Both the position numbers and the translations under genes were made by a program. Shown piece by piece: positions 7,758-16,573 of a stretch of 53,975 nt of DNA. The notes below the pieces were generated by a model that was not told where the DNA came from, searched no databases, and saw nothing but the letters and a program-made list of their open reading frames with translations. Source of the stretch: Clostridia bacterium (GTDB lineage: Bacteria > Bacillota > Clostridia > Oscillospirales > CAG-382); contig JAFZDO010000031.1 of the NCBI GenBank assembly GCA_017561145.1, forward strand, positions 1-53,975, written 5' to 3'. The number at the start of each line of letters is the position of its first letter. Positions within the stretch are counted from its first letter, which is position 1.

Positions 7758-8401
7758 ATTTCAAGTCGGTAGCCGGTTTTGTAAACCGTTTGCAAGCGGT
7801 TCGAGATGCCTAACTTTTGGCGCAATCTCTGAACGTGCACGTCGACGGTGCGGCTGTCTCCTTCATAATCGAATTCCCACACGAGATATAAAAGCTTTTC
7901 TCTTGTGAGCGCAAGGTTTCGGTTGTTTATAAATGCCTCCAAAAGGTCGAATTCCTTTGGCTTGAGCATAATTTCCTTGCCGTTTTTAAAAACTCGGCGG
8001 TTGTCGAACATAACCTTTATGCCGTCGAATTCAAAAACGGTCGCCTCGCCCTTTGTTCTGCGAAGCACGGCTTTTACTCGCTCGACAAGCTCGATAATGT
8101 CAAACGGCTTGGTGATGTAATCGTCTGCGCCCTTGCGAAGCCCTTTTATCTTATCGTTCGCAGTCGCCCTTGCCGTGACGAAAATAACGGGCGTGCCCTT
8201 GATATAATCGATAATGTCAAAGCCCGAAAGCTCGGGAAGCATAACGTCGAGTATCAGCATATCGTATTTATTCGCCAACGCCTCGTCAAGACCGCTTTTT
8301 CCGTTAAATTCCTGAAAGCATTCGTGGCCGACAAGCTCGAGATTGAATTTTATAAGATCGCTTATTGCTTTTTCGTCTTCAACTATAAGTATTTTTGCCA
8401 T
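7754..8401 (-). CDS. OmpR-family response regulator
   Basis: A 215-residue DNA-binding response regulator. The receiver domain shows the acidic pocket VEDE, the phospho-acceptor Asp52 in LILDVMLPE, a Thr in FVTAR and Lys98 in DYITKPFD. The C-terminal winged helix of the Trans_reg_C type has the GDSRTVDVHVQRLRQKLG recognition region. The segment between the Asp and FVTAR (SGFDIIDYIKGTPV) is a few residues shorter than usual, but nothing essential is missing. First gene of the operon with the kinase and two lipoproteins. The start at 8401 gives the expected MAKILIVEDE and has GGGGA upstream. Confidence 0.94.
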   Translation of the reverse strand: MAKILIVEDEKAISDLIKFNLELVGHECFQEFNGKSGLDEALANKYDMLILDVMLPELSGFDIIDYIKGTPVIFVTARATANDKIKGLRKGADDYITKPFDIIELVERVKAVLRRTKGEATVFEFDGIKVMFDNRRVFKNGKEIMLKPKEFDLLEAFINNRNLALTREKLLYLVWEFDYEGDSRTVDVHVQRLRQKLGISNRLQTVYKTGYRLEI

Positions 8402-8457
8402 TTCCGAGCATCCCCTTTCAATATTCTTATACTACCGAATTGTTGCCAACTTGTATA

Positions 8458-8490
8458 CAAAAACGACCGTCTTTGCTTAAAAACGGTCGC
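8458..8490 (-). terminator. Terminator of the HAD hydrolase gene
   Basis: On the minus strand GCGACCGT and ACGGTCG pair and are followed by a T run. It isolates the HAD gene from the two-component operon. Confidence 0.8.
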
Positions 8491-8497
8491 AGTGATG

Positions 8498-9076
8498 TTA
8501 TTCGGGCATCATTTCGGTATAATCGTTGATATAGTCAACGCATAATTCCTGTATCTTTTCCTTATTTTCGGCATTTGCTTCGTCGAAAATACCGACGATG
8601 TCATAACCTGCTTTTGCGGCAGTGACAAGGGCATAGTAATTGTCCTCGAAAACCAAGACCTCTTCCTTGGTACAGCCTAATTTTTCGGTCGCAAGGTCGT
8701 AAATGGCAGGGGAATGGCGCTTCGATGTACCGACGTGAGTGCAGTCTACCATAAATTCAAAATAATTATCGAAATCGGGGAAGCGGTCAAAAAAGCCCTT
8801 TGACATTGTGCTCGGGGTATCCGTCGCAATGCACATTCTTATTCCGTTTTCCTTAAGATAGTCCAAAAAATCGATAGCAGTCGGCTTGAAATCGATAACT
8901 GTGGAATATTTTGCCGCCATATATTCGCCGTGGGAGGCATATTGCGACTTATCCTCGCCCGTAAGCGACCACCAATACTGCATCGAATCGACAAGGGTTC
9001 CGTCCATATCGAAGATGAAGGCTTTTTTGTTTTTTATATATTCTTTGTTTTGGTTAAGAATTTCGTAAGGATTCAC
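8498..9076 (-). CDS. HAD-superfamily hydrolase
   Basis: A 192-residue cytoplasmic phosphatase of the HAD superfamily, beta-phosphoglucomutase-like subgroup. Motif I is FIFDMDGTLVDS with the two nucleophile/acid Asp residues, motif II the Thr/Ser in IATDTPS, motif III a conserved Lys (TSKRHSPAIYD region) and motif IV EVLVFEDNYYALVTAAKAG. The cap is small and helical, between motifs I and II. The substrate cannot be read from the sequence. A separate promoter precedes it and a terminator follows, so it is monocistronic. Confidence 0.88.
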   Translation of the reverse strand: MNPYEILNQNKEYIKNKKAFIFDMDGTLVDSMQYWWSLTGEDKSQYASHGEYMAAKYSTVIDFKPTAIDFLDYLKENGIRMCIATDTPSTMSKGFFDRFPDFDNYFEFMVDCTHVGTSKRHSPAIYDLATEKLGCTKEEVLVFEDNYYALVTAAKAGYDIVGIFDEANAENKEKIQELCVDYINDYTEMMPE

Positions 9077-9108
9077 GTTTTTACCTCATAGAGCATTTAA
9101 TATACCGT

Positions 9109-9137
9109 ATAATAACATATATGTGCAAAATATTCAA
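9109..9137 (-). promoter_or_regulatory. Promoter of the HAD hydrolase gene
   Basis: Minus-strand TTGAAT (9132-9137) and TATTAT (9109-9114) with a 17-base spacer, 33 bases before the start. Confidence 0.6.
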
Positions 9138-9178
9138 TAATAAACGAAAAAATTAGAGGGAAAAATGCGAAATAATAC

Positions 9179-9207
9179 TTGAAATGAGCAAAACGGGGTG
9201 ATATAAT
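9179..9207 (+). promoter_or_regulatory. Promoter of asnS
   Basis: TTGAAA (9179-9184), 17-base spacer, TATAAT (9202-9207). Only 33 bases separate it from the asnS start, so there is no room for a T-box leader. Confidence 0.75.
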
Positions 9208-9240
9208 AATAAGAACTAATTTTCGGAGGTATATCGACTT

Positions 9241-10647
9241 ATGGCGATAAAAGAAACCTTAACACGAGTTTGCGATATTTTTTCAAGTCCTGAACAGTTC
9301 GGCGGTAAGACCGTCCGTCTCGGCGGTTGGATAAAGACCATCCGCTCCTCCAATGCGTTTGGCTTTATCGAGCTTAACGACGGTACCTGCTTTAAGAATA
9401 TCCAAATCGTTTTCGAAAGCGAAATTATTGATAATTACAAGGAAATTTCCAAGCTTAATATACCTGCATCCATCATCGCGGAGGGCGTGCTTGAGCTCAC
9501 CCCCGGTGCTAAGCAACCCTTTGAGCTTAAGGCAAAGACTATCGAGGTGACCGGTGAATCTACTCCCGATTATCCCATTCAGCCCAAGCGCCATTCTTTT
9601 GAGTTTTTGCGCTCGGTTGCGCATCTCCGTCCCCGCGCAAACACCTTTAACGCAGTATTCCGTGTGCGCTCGGTTGCGGCACAGGGTATTCACCGCTTCT
9701 TTGCGGATAAGGGCTTCGTTTACGTAAACACCCCCATCATCACCGCAAGCGACTGCGAGGGTGCGGGCGAAATGTTTAAGGTAACCACCCTTGATATGGA
9801 TAATCCTCCCCGTAACGACAAGGGCGAGATCGATTATTCCAAGGATTTCTTCGGCAAGGCGGCAAACCTTACCGTTTCGGGTCAGCTCGAGGCTGAATGC
9901 TTTGCGCTTGCTTATGCAAACGTTTATACCTTCGGCCCCACCTTCCGTGCAGAAAACTCCAACACCGCACGTCACGCGGCGGAATTCTGGATGATCGAGC
10001 CCGAAATCGCATTTGCAGATCTTGACGACTATATGACCCTTGCAGAGGAAATGACAAAGTACGTTATCAGATACGTGCTTGAAAGATGCCCCGCGGAAAT
10101 GGATTTCTTCAACAAGTTTATCGATAAAGGCCTTCTTGACCGCTTGAACGCGCTCGTTAACAGCGACTTTGTCCGTGTAAGCTATACCGAAGCGGTTGAA
10201 ATTCTTAAGAACAGCGGCGTTAAGTTCGACTATCCCGTTGAATGGGGTTGCGACCTTCAGACCGAGCACGAGCGTTATCTTACCGAAACCGTATTCGGCA
10301 AGCCTACCTTCGTAACCGACTATCCCAAGGAAATCAAAGCGTTCTATATGCGCCTTAACGACGACGGCAAGACCGTTGCGGCGGCAGATATGCTTGTTCC
10401 CGGTGTCGGCGAGCTTATCGGCGGCTCGCAAAGAGAAGAACGTCTTGACCTTCTCGAAGCACGTCTTGCAGAGCTCGGACTCAACAAGGAAGACTATTGG
10501 TGGTATCTTGACCTTCGCCGTTACGGTGGCGTAAAACACGCAGGCTATGGCTTGGGCTTCGAGCGTCTTATTATGTATATCACCGGTATCACCAACATCC
10601 GCGACGTTGAACCCTTCCACAGAACAACCGGCAGCGCTGAGTTTTAA
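9241..10647 (+). CDS. asnS: Asparaginyl-tRNA synthetase
   Basis: Charges tRNA-Asn with asparagine using ATP. At 468 residues it has the normal class IIb layout. The N-terminal OB-fold anticodon domain covers about 1-120 ([24 protein letters not shown]). The class II core has motif 1 around [22 protein letters not shown], motif 2 around [25 protein letters not shown] and motif 3 in [15 protein letters not shown]. The Asn-specific ending [16 protein letters not shown] supports AsnRS over AspRS. GGAGG lies 11 bases before the ATG, slightly long. An ammonia-dependent asparagine synthetase (asnA) occurs elsewhere in the window. Confidence 0.97.
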   Translation: MAIKETLTRVCDIFSSPEQFGGKTVRLGGWIKTIRSSNAFGFIELNDGTCFKNIQIVFESEIIDNYKEISKLNIPASIIAEGVLELTPGAKQPFELKAKTIEVTGESTPDYPIQPKRHSFEFLRSVAHLRPRANTFNAVFRVRSVAAQGIHRFFADKGFVYVNTPIITASDCEGAGEMFKVTTLDMDNPPRNDKGEIDYSKDFFGKAANLTVSGQLEAECFALAYANVYTFGPTFRAENSNTARHAAEFWMIEPEIAFADLDDYMTLAEEMTKYVIRYVLERCPAEMDFFNKFIDKGLLDRLNALVNSDFVRVSYTEAVEILKNSGVKFDYPVEWGCDLQTEHERYLTETVFGKPTFVTDYPKEIKAFYMRLNDDGKTVAAADMLVPGVGELIGGSQREERLDLLEARLAELGLNKEDYWWYLDLRRYGGVKHAGYGLGFERLIMYITGITNIRDVEPFHRTTGSAEF

Positions 10648-10776
10648 GAAAACCCAAAAACACTTATGTTTTCGGGGAAAAACGCATGTCGCGGATTTTT
10701 ATATAATTTTTATTGTATAACTCAACTGCGGGGAAGCCGCATTATCGTAATAACCTTATAAAGAGGTATCCTTAAA

Positions 10777-12021
10777 ATGAACAAGAAACAACAGTTGATC
10801 GAACAATTTGAAAAATATAAGGCAATGGGTCTTAAGCTCGATATGTCGCGCGGTAAGCCCTCGGCAGAGCAGGTTTCCACAATGGAACGTCTTCTTACTG
10901 CGGTAAAGACCAATGAAGAATGCTTTTCCGAAACCGGAAGCGACTGCCGTAACTACGGCGGTCTTGACGGCATTAACGAAATGAAGCGTCTGCTTGGTGA
11001 AATGCTCGGCGTAGGCTCCGACCATATTATCGTCGGCGGTAACTCGAGCTTGAACCTTATGTACGATACGGTTGCACGCTGCATGCTTCACCCTGTTGAA
11101 GACGGCTGTAAGCCTTGGTCGAAATATGAGCAGATCACCTTCCTTTGTCCCGTGCCCGGCTATGACAGACATTTTGCTATCTGCGAATTTTTCGGTATCA
11201 AAATGATCAATATTCCTCTTAACGAGGACGGCCCCGATATGGATATGGTCGAAAAGCTCGTTTCGACCGATGAAACCGTAAAGGGTATGTGGTGTGTGCC
11301 CAAGTATTCCAATCCCTCGGGTTATACATATTCCGCAGAAACCGTTCGCAGAATAGCTTCGATGAAGCCTGCGGCAAAGGATTTCCGCGTGTTCTGGGAT
11401 AATGCTTACGTGCTTCACGATCTTACCGATCTTCCCGATGAGCTTGTCGAAATTTTCTCGGAGGCCGAAAAATACGGTAACGAGGATATGTTCTTTGAAT
11501 TTGCATCCACCTCAAAGATCACCTTCCCCGGCTCGGGTATCTCCTGCATCGCCGCAAGCCCGCGCAATATCAAGCGCATCCTTAACGCGTTGAAGATCCA
11601 GACCATCGGCCACGATAAGCTCAATCAGCTCCGTCACTCGCGCGTGTTCAAGTGCTATGACGATATCGTTGCGCAGATGAAGGTTCACATGAACATCATC
11701 CGCCCCAAGTTCCAAATCATTTACGAAGCGTTTGAAAACGGATTTGAGGGCTATGATAACGTTACCTGGACCATCCCCAACGGCGGTTACTTCTTCTGTC
11801 TTTCGCTCCCCAACGGCACCGCAAAACGAACCGTTGAGCTTTGCAAGGAGGCAGGACTTATCGTTACCCCCGCAGGCGCGATGTTCCCCTACGGCATCGA
11901 CCCCGAGGACAGTAAGCTTCGTATCGCTCCCACCTTCCCGTCTTGTGAAGAGCTTGCCGTTGCCGCCGACCTTTTGACCGTCTGCGCTCGTCTTGCTATC
12001 GAAGAAAAATACGGCGAATAA
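10777..12021 (+). CDS. PLP-dependent aminotransferase, AspT type Ic
   Basis: A 414-residue fold-type I aminotransferase of the type Ic aspartate aminotransferase group, recognised by the N-terminus KLDMSRGKPSAEQ and overall length. The internal-aldimine Lys lies in ASTSKITFPGSGISC. WCVPKYSNPSGYTYS carries the substrate-binding Asn-Pro, and FWDNAYVLHDL the Asp and Tyr that contact the pyridine ring. Amino-group transfer between aspartate or alanine and 2-oxo acids is the expected chemistry; exact substrates are not decidable. Between asnS and this gene (10648-10776) is an imperfect hairpin without a T run and AT-rich promoter-like DNA. A terminator follows. Confidence 0.88.
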   Translation: MNKKQQLIEQFEKYKAMGLKLDMSRGKPSAEQVSTMERLLTAVKTNEECFSETGSDCRNYGGLDGINEMKRLLGEMLGVGSDHIIVGGNSSLNLMYDTVARCMLHPVEDGCKPWSKYEQITFLCPVPGYDRHFAICEFFGIKMINIPLNEDGPDMDMVEKLVSTDETVKGMWCVPKYSNPSGYTYSAETVRRIASMKPAAKDFRVFWDNAYVLHDLTDLPDELVEIFSEAEKYGNEDMFFEFASTSKITFPGSGISCIAASPRNIKRILNALKIQTIGHDKLNQLRHSRVFKCYDDIVAQMKVHMNIIRPKFQIIYEAFENGFEGYDNVTWTIPNGGYFFCLSLPNGTAKRTVELCKEAGLIVTPAGAMFPYGIDPEDSKLRIAPTFPSCEELAVAADLLTVCARLAIEEKYGE

Positions 12022-12035
12022 TTAAATATGCATAA

Positions 12036-12066
12036 GAAAAAAGCTTGCCCGATAAGGCAAGCTTTT
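12036..12066. terminator. Bidirectional terminator after aminotransferase
   Basis: AAAGCTTGCC and GGCAAGCTTTT form a ten-pair stem with A and T flanks, between converging genes. Confidence 0.85.
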
Positions 12067-12073
12067 CTGTTTA

Positions 12074-13696
12074 TTACTTATGAAACCACATGGGGTCGAC
12101 GAATATTCCGTCGATAGAAACGGCATAGTGAAGAACGGTTTTGCCGTTGGTAAAGCCGCTTTGTCCCGCAATTCCGATAATTTCGCCGTCGGTAAGAGTA
12201 TAACCGACACGGACGTTAAGGGCTTCAAGGTGATAATAATAGGTGTAAATACCGTAGCCGTGATAAACAACGACTGTGTTGCCCGTAGGTGCAAGATTGC
12301 CGCTGAAAACGACCTCGCCTGCTTGCGCGGAACGTACCGAGGTGCCCTCCGCAAGCTCGTAAACCACGCCCTCGCAAACGCGCTCGCCCGTGTCGCCCGT
12401 TGTGTTGGCAGAGCCGAGGTTCACGGGTTGACCGTAGGTGAATACGGGGGTGTTGTTTTTGTTTACGGGCAAATGCAATTCGCTTTCTGCATAATTGAAA
12501 TAATCGGTTTCGGGTCGATTTTCGGTCGCGCCGGAAAGTGCCGTTTTGAATTCGTCCATCTTTTCGGTCGAGAGCATCGAGAAATATTGCTCCTCGGTCA
12601 CTTCGATCGGGGTCCAAGCCGCATTCTTGCGCTCGGTGAGGACGATATCCTGTTTGACACTGCCGACGCCGGTGGTGATTTCAAGCGAATGAAGACCTAC
12701 GCCGTTTGAAAGTCCGACAGGCAAAAGTGCAACGCCCTTGCTGTATTCGGTGATGCCGAATCCGATCTGAGGGATATTCATCGAGGTTTTTATACCGATA
12801 GCCTCGTCGTTATTAAGGTGGGTAGCATCGACAACTATAACCTCGCCGAGCGAAAATTCGTTTTTGGGTATCTCGACGATTGCGGGGATATCGTAAAGTA
12901 TTTTGAATTTGTACTTAGCCTTGCCCGATGCCTGCGCGCCGTTCAATTCGCTCCATTCGACCGAGAAGGATACGTCGAGAAGGGTATCGAACGAAAGGTC
13001 AAGCTCGGAAATGTCGCGGATCTCATAAACGCTTCCGTTATCCGCAACGTATGAAATATCGGTCATTTCATAGGGGAGAATTTCATCGTCGGGTGCAAAG
13101 GAGAGCTTGTTTTCAAGTCCTTTGAGGATGATATAGGTTTCGTCTCCTTTTGCGGTTTCGGCAGGCTCGTATTTATATTCGTTTCCGTCGGTCTTGAAAT
13201 ATTTCCATTCGCACTCTATCGGGTTGACGGTATATTTGTTATCGCCGCTGATGACCGAAAGCGAGGGCATAAAATAATCGGCGTAAAGATAATCGAACTC
13301 GCTGCGCAAAAGAAAGCTTTTTGCAGTTTCGGTATCGAGGACAAAATATTTTCCGTCGGGGTCGATAAGCAGACAGCCCGAAAGGTTAAGCGAGGGGTAA
13401 AAGCGGTATTCGTTGGGGGAATCGCCCGAATAAAGGGTTATCAGAACCGGCAATTCCTTTGAAACGTCGCGCATCGGCGTTTTTATCGGGAGCGCGTTTT
13501 TGCACATATCCACGAAGAACGCCACTTCCTCTTCGGTCTTGAAGAAGACCTCGTCGGTATTGGGAGCATCGAGAGTGACGCTGTCGACACTATCAAGCGA
13601 GGTGTAATATATCAAAAAGCAAAGGATGACTGCAAGCGGCAGACAGAAAAACGCCACAAGCCAACCGTTGCTTTTTTTGTTTCGGTAACGTGCCAT
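12074..13696 (-). CDS. Membrane-anchored LytM/M23-like protein, degenerate site
   Basis: About 540 residues. The start at 13696 (MARYRNKKSNGW) has GGAGG eight bases upstream, which excludes an earlier in-frame codon. Residues 10-30 are a single membrane anchor (LVAFFCLPLAVILCFLIYY), putting the rest outside. A long unrecognised central region precedes a C-terminal LytM fold (about 440-540) with EGTSVRSAQAGEVVFSG, VVVYHGYGIYTYYYHL and GEIIGIAGQSG. The zinc ligands of active M23 enzymes are partly gone: the first His and Asp region reads CEGVVYELA, and the HLH pair is VLHY. It is probably a non-catalytic LytM protein, as known for EnvC-like regulators and some sporulation proteins. Nearby gerA makes an envelope or spore role possible but unproven. 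Confidence 0.8.
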   Translation of the reverse strand: MARYRNKKSNGWLVAFFCLPLAVILCFLIYYTSLDSVDSVTLDAPNTDEVFFKTEEEVAFFVDMCKNALPIKTPMRDVSKELPVLITLYSGDSPNEYRFYPSLNLSGCLLIDPDGKYFVLDTETAKSFLLRSEFDYLYADYFMPSLSVISGDNKYTVNPIECEWKYFKTDGNEYKYEPAETAKGDETYIILKGLENKLSFAPDDEILPYEMTDISYVADNGSVYEIRDISELDLSFDTLLDVSFSVEWSELNGAQASGKAKYKFKILYDIPAIVEIPKNEFSLGEVIVVDATHLNNDEAIGIKTSMNIPQIGFGITEYSKGVALLPVGLSNGVGLHSLEITTGVGSVKQDIVLTERKNAAWTPIEVTEEQYFSMLSTEKMDEFKTALSGATENRPETDYFNYAESELHLPVNKNNTPVFTYGQPVNLGSANTTGDTGERVCEGVVYELAEGTSVRSAQAGEVVFSGNLAPTGNTVVVYHGYGIYTYYYHLEALNVRVGYTLTDGEIIGIAGQSGFTNGKTVLHYAVSIDGIFVDPMWFHK

Positions 13697-13709
13697 TAAT
13701 ATTCCTCCA

Positions 13710-13725
13710 ACGTCGCAAACGACGT
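13710..13725. promoter_or_regulatory. Palindrome next to RBS of the LytM-like gene
   Basis: ACGTCG, four-base loop, CGACGT: a perfect six-pair inverted repeat immediately upstream of the GGAGG at 13704-13708 (as read on the minus strand). It could be an operator or an mRNA hairpin affecting translation. No T run follows, so it is not a terminator. Confidence 0.4.
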
Positions 13726-13836
13726 ATAAATACATAATATTACAATTTTATTTTATATCATCGCAGGGCTTTAGTCAATAGTTTTTTCTCGTTTGGAATT
13801 TCCGTTTTCAGGGAATAATCATTTCGAGGTGACTGT

Positions 13837-15240
13837 ATGGATAATTCGTTTGACAATTTTAAAAACACCGTAACAAATATTTTCGTCGATTGTGAGGATT
13901 TCGTATGCCGTGAATGTGTAAAGGACGGCGGACGGTTTGCCTTGATGTTTATCAAGGGCATTACCTCGAGAGATTTCATTTCCGAACGGCTTCTCCGCCC
14001 CTTGCAGCATACCGATATTGATAATTTCAACGGCGATTTCGGAAGCCTTATCGAAAGCCCCAATCTGTCAACGCCGAAGGATGCGCAGTCTGCGGCACAA
14101 TCGGTTGCTATCGGCGAGGTTTTGCTTATTGTAGAGAGCAGAAACGGTTTTTTTGTAACTCTTGCAAACGCTCAGCAGACCCACGGCAGAAGCATCGACG
14201 AGCCCGACAGCGACGTTACTGTGCGCGGCCCGAAGGCAGGCTTTGTCGAGGATGCCGAAACGAACATGGCGCTTATACGAAAATATATCCGTACTCCCGA
14301 TCTGAAGTTTGTCCGATTTGCCGTCGGCGACGTATCGCAAACAAAGGTTATAGTTTCTTACGTTTCCGGCAGGGCGAAAACGCAACTGGTCGAGGATATC
14401 AAACAAAAAATAGCAAATACAGCGGCAACGGCGATAACCGACAGCTTTAATATTTCGATGCTTCTTGACGGTAGCAAAAGTCGATTTCTTCCGACCTGCG
14501 GAAGCACCGAAAAGGTCGATAAGCTTGCATCGAAGCTTATGTCGGGCAGAGTTGCGATAATAGTCGACGGCAGTCCCTTTGTGCTGACAGTGCCGTTTGT
14601 GTTTGCCGAAAGTCTGCAATCTGCCGACGATTATATCCACACGCCCTATTATGCAACCTTTATCCGAGCATTGCGGCTTGTTGCGTTCGTTTCGGCAATT
14701 TTTGCTCCCGCCATCCTTTGCGCTTTGGTAAGCTTTGATTACGCTCAAATGCCGCCAAGCCTTTACGGCATAATTACAGAATCGCGAAAGGATATTCCGC
14801 TTTCCTTCTTTTGGGAGGTGGTCGCGGTATTACTGCTTTTCGAAATACTTCGCGAGGTCGGAGTGCGAATGCCGCGCTCGGTCGGCGATGCGGTGGGAAT
14901 AGTCGGCTCGATCATACTCGGCAACACGGCGGTCGAGGCAGGGATAGTTTCGTCGGTAGGCGTTATTACCGTTGCGTTTTCGGCGGTTTGCGCCTTTATC
15001 ACGCCCGCGTATATGTACGTTATAGTTATCGCGCGGATCGTTTCGCTTTTGCTCGCCGAAATATTCGGTATTTACGGGCTTGGTCTTGCCGCAAGCGTTC
15101 TGATATTGATGCTCTGTGCAAAGGACAGCTTCGGTACGCCTTATCTTTTTCCGCTCGCTCCGTTCAATAAAAAGGGGATGCAGGACTTTATACTTGCGAT
15201 GCCGAAAAAAACGCTTGGCAGAAGGGAGCTCGACGAATGA
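13837..15240 (+). CDS. GerA-family spore germination protein (A subunit)
   Basis: A 467-residue inner-membrane germinant receptor A subunit. The soluble N-terminal domain (about 1-260) precedes a membrane domain. The diagnostic stretch is SGRVAIIVDGSPFVLTVPFV followed by ESLQSADDYIHTPYYATF, then four to five hydrophobic segments from about 280 to 430 and a short cytoplasmic tail. Length is close to B. subtilis GerAA. The start at 13837 has GAGGTGA upstream. The next gene begins inside its stop (ATGA). A normal gerA operon has B (about 365 residues) and C (lipoprotein) genes; neither is recognisable here. Expression in the forespore under sigma-G is expected from the family, but no promoter was identified with confidence. 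Confidence 0.9.
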   Translation: MDNSFDNFKNTVTNIFVDCEDFVCRECVKDGGRFALMFIKGITSRDFISERLLRPLQHTDIDNFNGDFGSLIESPNLSTPKDAQSAAQSVAIGEVLLIVESRNGFFVTLANAQQTHGRSIDEPDSDVTVRGPKAGFVEDAETNMALIRKYIRTPDLKFVRFAVGDVSQTKVIVSYVSGRAKTQLVEDIKQKIANTAATAITDSFNISMLLDGSKSRFLPTCGSTEKVDKLASKLMSGRVAIIVDGSPFVLTVPFVFAESLQSADDYIHTPYYATFIRALRLVAFVSAIFAPAILCALVSFDYAQMPPSLYGIITESRKDIPLSFFWEVVAVLLLFEILREVGVRMPRSVGDAVGIVGSIILGNTAVEAGIVSSVGVITVAFSAVCAFITPAYMYVIVIARIVSLLLAEIFGIYGLGLAASVLILMLCAKDSFGTPYLFPLAPFNKKGMQDFILAMPKKTLGRRELDE

Positions 15241-15884
15241 CCGCGTTTTGTGCTTTGTTGCCGCTTGCGGCGGTCTTTGTTTCGCTCTCCTTCGGCGGCG
15301 GAACAACGCCGTTCGTTTTGTTGCAGACGGTAGTTCTTTTGCCGTTGGTAAAAGGATGCAAGGCATCCGCCTGCCGTGCGCTGATACCTTTGTTTCTTTT
15401 ATCGTCGTTCTTGCGGTTTTCGTCGCTTTTCTTCGTTTCAAAGGGTGCCTTATCGCCCGTCGGAGCGATCTTTTTCTCGCTGATATGTCTTGCAGTCTCA
15501 TGCATGGCGGCGTTCAGAGAGAATGCGGCACTTCGGTTTGCAACGCCATTGCTCTTTGTGGCGATCGCATTTGCGTTGTTTACGGTTGCGGTTTCGTTTC
15601 CGCCTGCCTTGCGAACGGTTCTCGGCAAGCCGACGGTAATCGAGGCTGTTGCTTCATTCGTGTGTCCGATCTCTGCCTGTCTTGCGTTTGCGAGTGTTGC
15701 AGATATGCACCGTTTAAAACGCGTATACGCATTGACTTGGGGACTTTTGCTTTGCGCTGCCTTCGTTATTTTAGAATCCGAAGGTGCGGAATTTGCATTT
15801 CTCAGCGTGCCGCTTGCGATTTTGGTTGCTTCGGTTGAAATAAAAGCGTTGTTAAAGGGCATTAAAGGTGTCCTGCGCGAATAA
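15237..15884 (+). CDS. Small polytopic membrane protein after gerA
   Basis: A 215-residue hydrophobic protein with about six predicted membrane segments, translationally coupled to the gerA gene by an ATGA overlap. No family recognised. It holds the place of a GerB permease but is far shorter than that family (about 365 residues), and I see no convincing GerB motif. It may be a shortened permease or a lineage-specific partner of the germination protein. The ORF is intact, with no sign of a frameshift joining it to a neighbour. Confidence 0.75.
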   Translation: MTAFCALLPLAAVFVSLSFGGGTTPFVLLQTVVLLPLVKGCKASACRALIPLFLLSSFLRFSSLFFVSKGALSPVGAIFFSLICLAVSCMAAFRENAALRFATPLLFVAIAFALFTVAVSFPPALRTVLGKPTVIEAVASFVCPISACLAFASVADMHRLKRVYALTWGLLLCAAFVILESEGAEFAFLSVPLAILVASVEIKALLKGIKGVLRE

Positions 15885-15897
15885 TATTTATTCGGTG

Positions 15898-16491
15898 ATG
15901 AAATTTATGCTGTTAACAAAAAAGAAAAGCTTTTGTATTGAGGATGCGGTTATAAAAAGGGAAGTGACCGACGAGGGGATATGCCTTGTGAGGATAAATC
16001 TGCGCTATCCCGAACTTGTTTGCGGAAAAAAGGATTGTATGCAGCTTTTCGCTAAGGATCTTTACAAAAACATCGCGGTATCGTTCGAAGGCTATGCCGC
16101 AAACGAGCTTATGAAAAAGGCAAAAGAGGCATACTGTGCAAACCCCGAGGAGTTTGTCCCCTTTTCTGCCTTGATGAAATACGAAATAACTCGGCTTGAC
16201 GAAAAATATCTGTCGGTAATTACCGACCTTTCGGTCTGCGACGGAGTAAATCCTCCGAATACCGAACGCAAAACGCAGGTTTGGGAAAGGAATTTCGGCA
16301 CAAAATGCAAGGCGCATTATTTTATGCCGAAAAAGGAGCTGTTGAAGGGACTTTCAAGCCTTTTAAGCAGGGAGGAATTAAAGAAGCTCGACCTCGAGCT
16401 GTTCGTGCTTCGCGATGAGGATATGGAATTTTTCCTCCGCGAAGACGGTAAATACCGCTCGGTAAGGCTGATGCTGCAAAAAAACGATTGA
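15898..16491 (+). CDS. Hypothetical protein, third gene of gerA cluster
   Basis: About 197 residues, no signal peptide, function unknown. ATGs at 15898 and 15907 are both possible; GGTG stands nine bases before the second. It begins within 14 bases of the preceding stop, so it is probably cotranscribed with gerA. Alternating strands and a late segment (YEITRLDEKYLSVITDLSV followed by a charged helix region) faintly resemble the DUF3298/RsiV C-terminal domain, but I would not assign it. There is no lipobox, so it is not a standard GerC lipoprotein. Confidence 0.65.
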   Translation: MKFMLLTKKKSFCIEDAVIKREVTDEGICLVRINLRYPELVCGKKDCMQLFAKDLYKNIAVSFEGYAANELMKKAKEAYCANPEEFVPFSALMKYEITRLDEKYLSVITDLSVCDGVNPPNTERKTQVWERNFGTKCKAHYFMPKKELLKGLSSLLSREELKKLDLELFVLRDEDMEFFLREDGKYRSVRLMLQKND

Positions 16492-16507
16492 AAAAGTAAT
16501 ATTTTTC

Positions 16508-16536
16508 TTTACTTTTCGGAAAGAGTTTGATATTAT
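16508..16536 (+). promoter_or_regulatory. Promoter of the oxidoreductase gene
   Basis: TTTACT (16508-16513), 17-base spacer, TATTAT (16531-16536); 38 bases before the start at 16574. Confidence 0.6.
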
Positions 16537-16573
16537 TGTATTGTAAAAACATTCCGAAAAGGAGCTTTAGATT

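Noticed and set aside
9121-9240. T-box riboswitch before asnS
   Set aside because: The promoter is only about 33 bases from the start codon, leaving no space for a T-box leader, and no T-box core sequence was seen.
9283-10620. Long open frame on the minus strand inside asnS
   Set aside because: It is an exact shadow of a well-conserved synthetase; the translated product has no recognisable domain and no RBS.
10653-10675. Terminator after asnS
   Set aside because: CCCAAAAACA and TGTTTTCGGG form an imperfect hairpin, but no T run follows.
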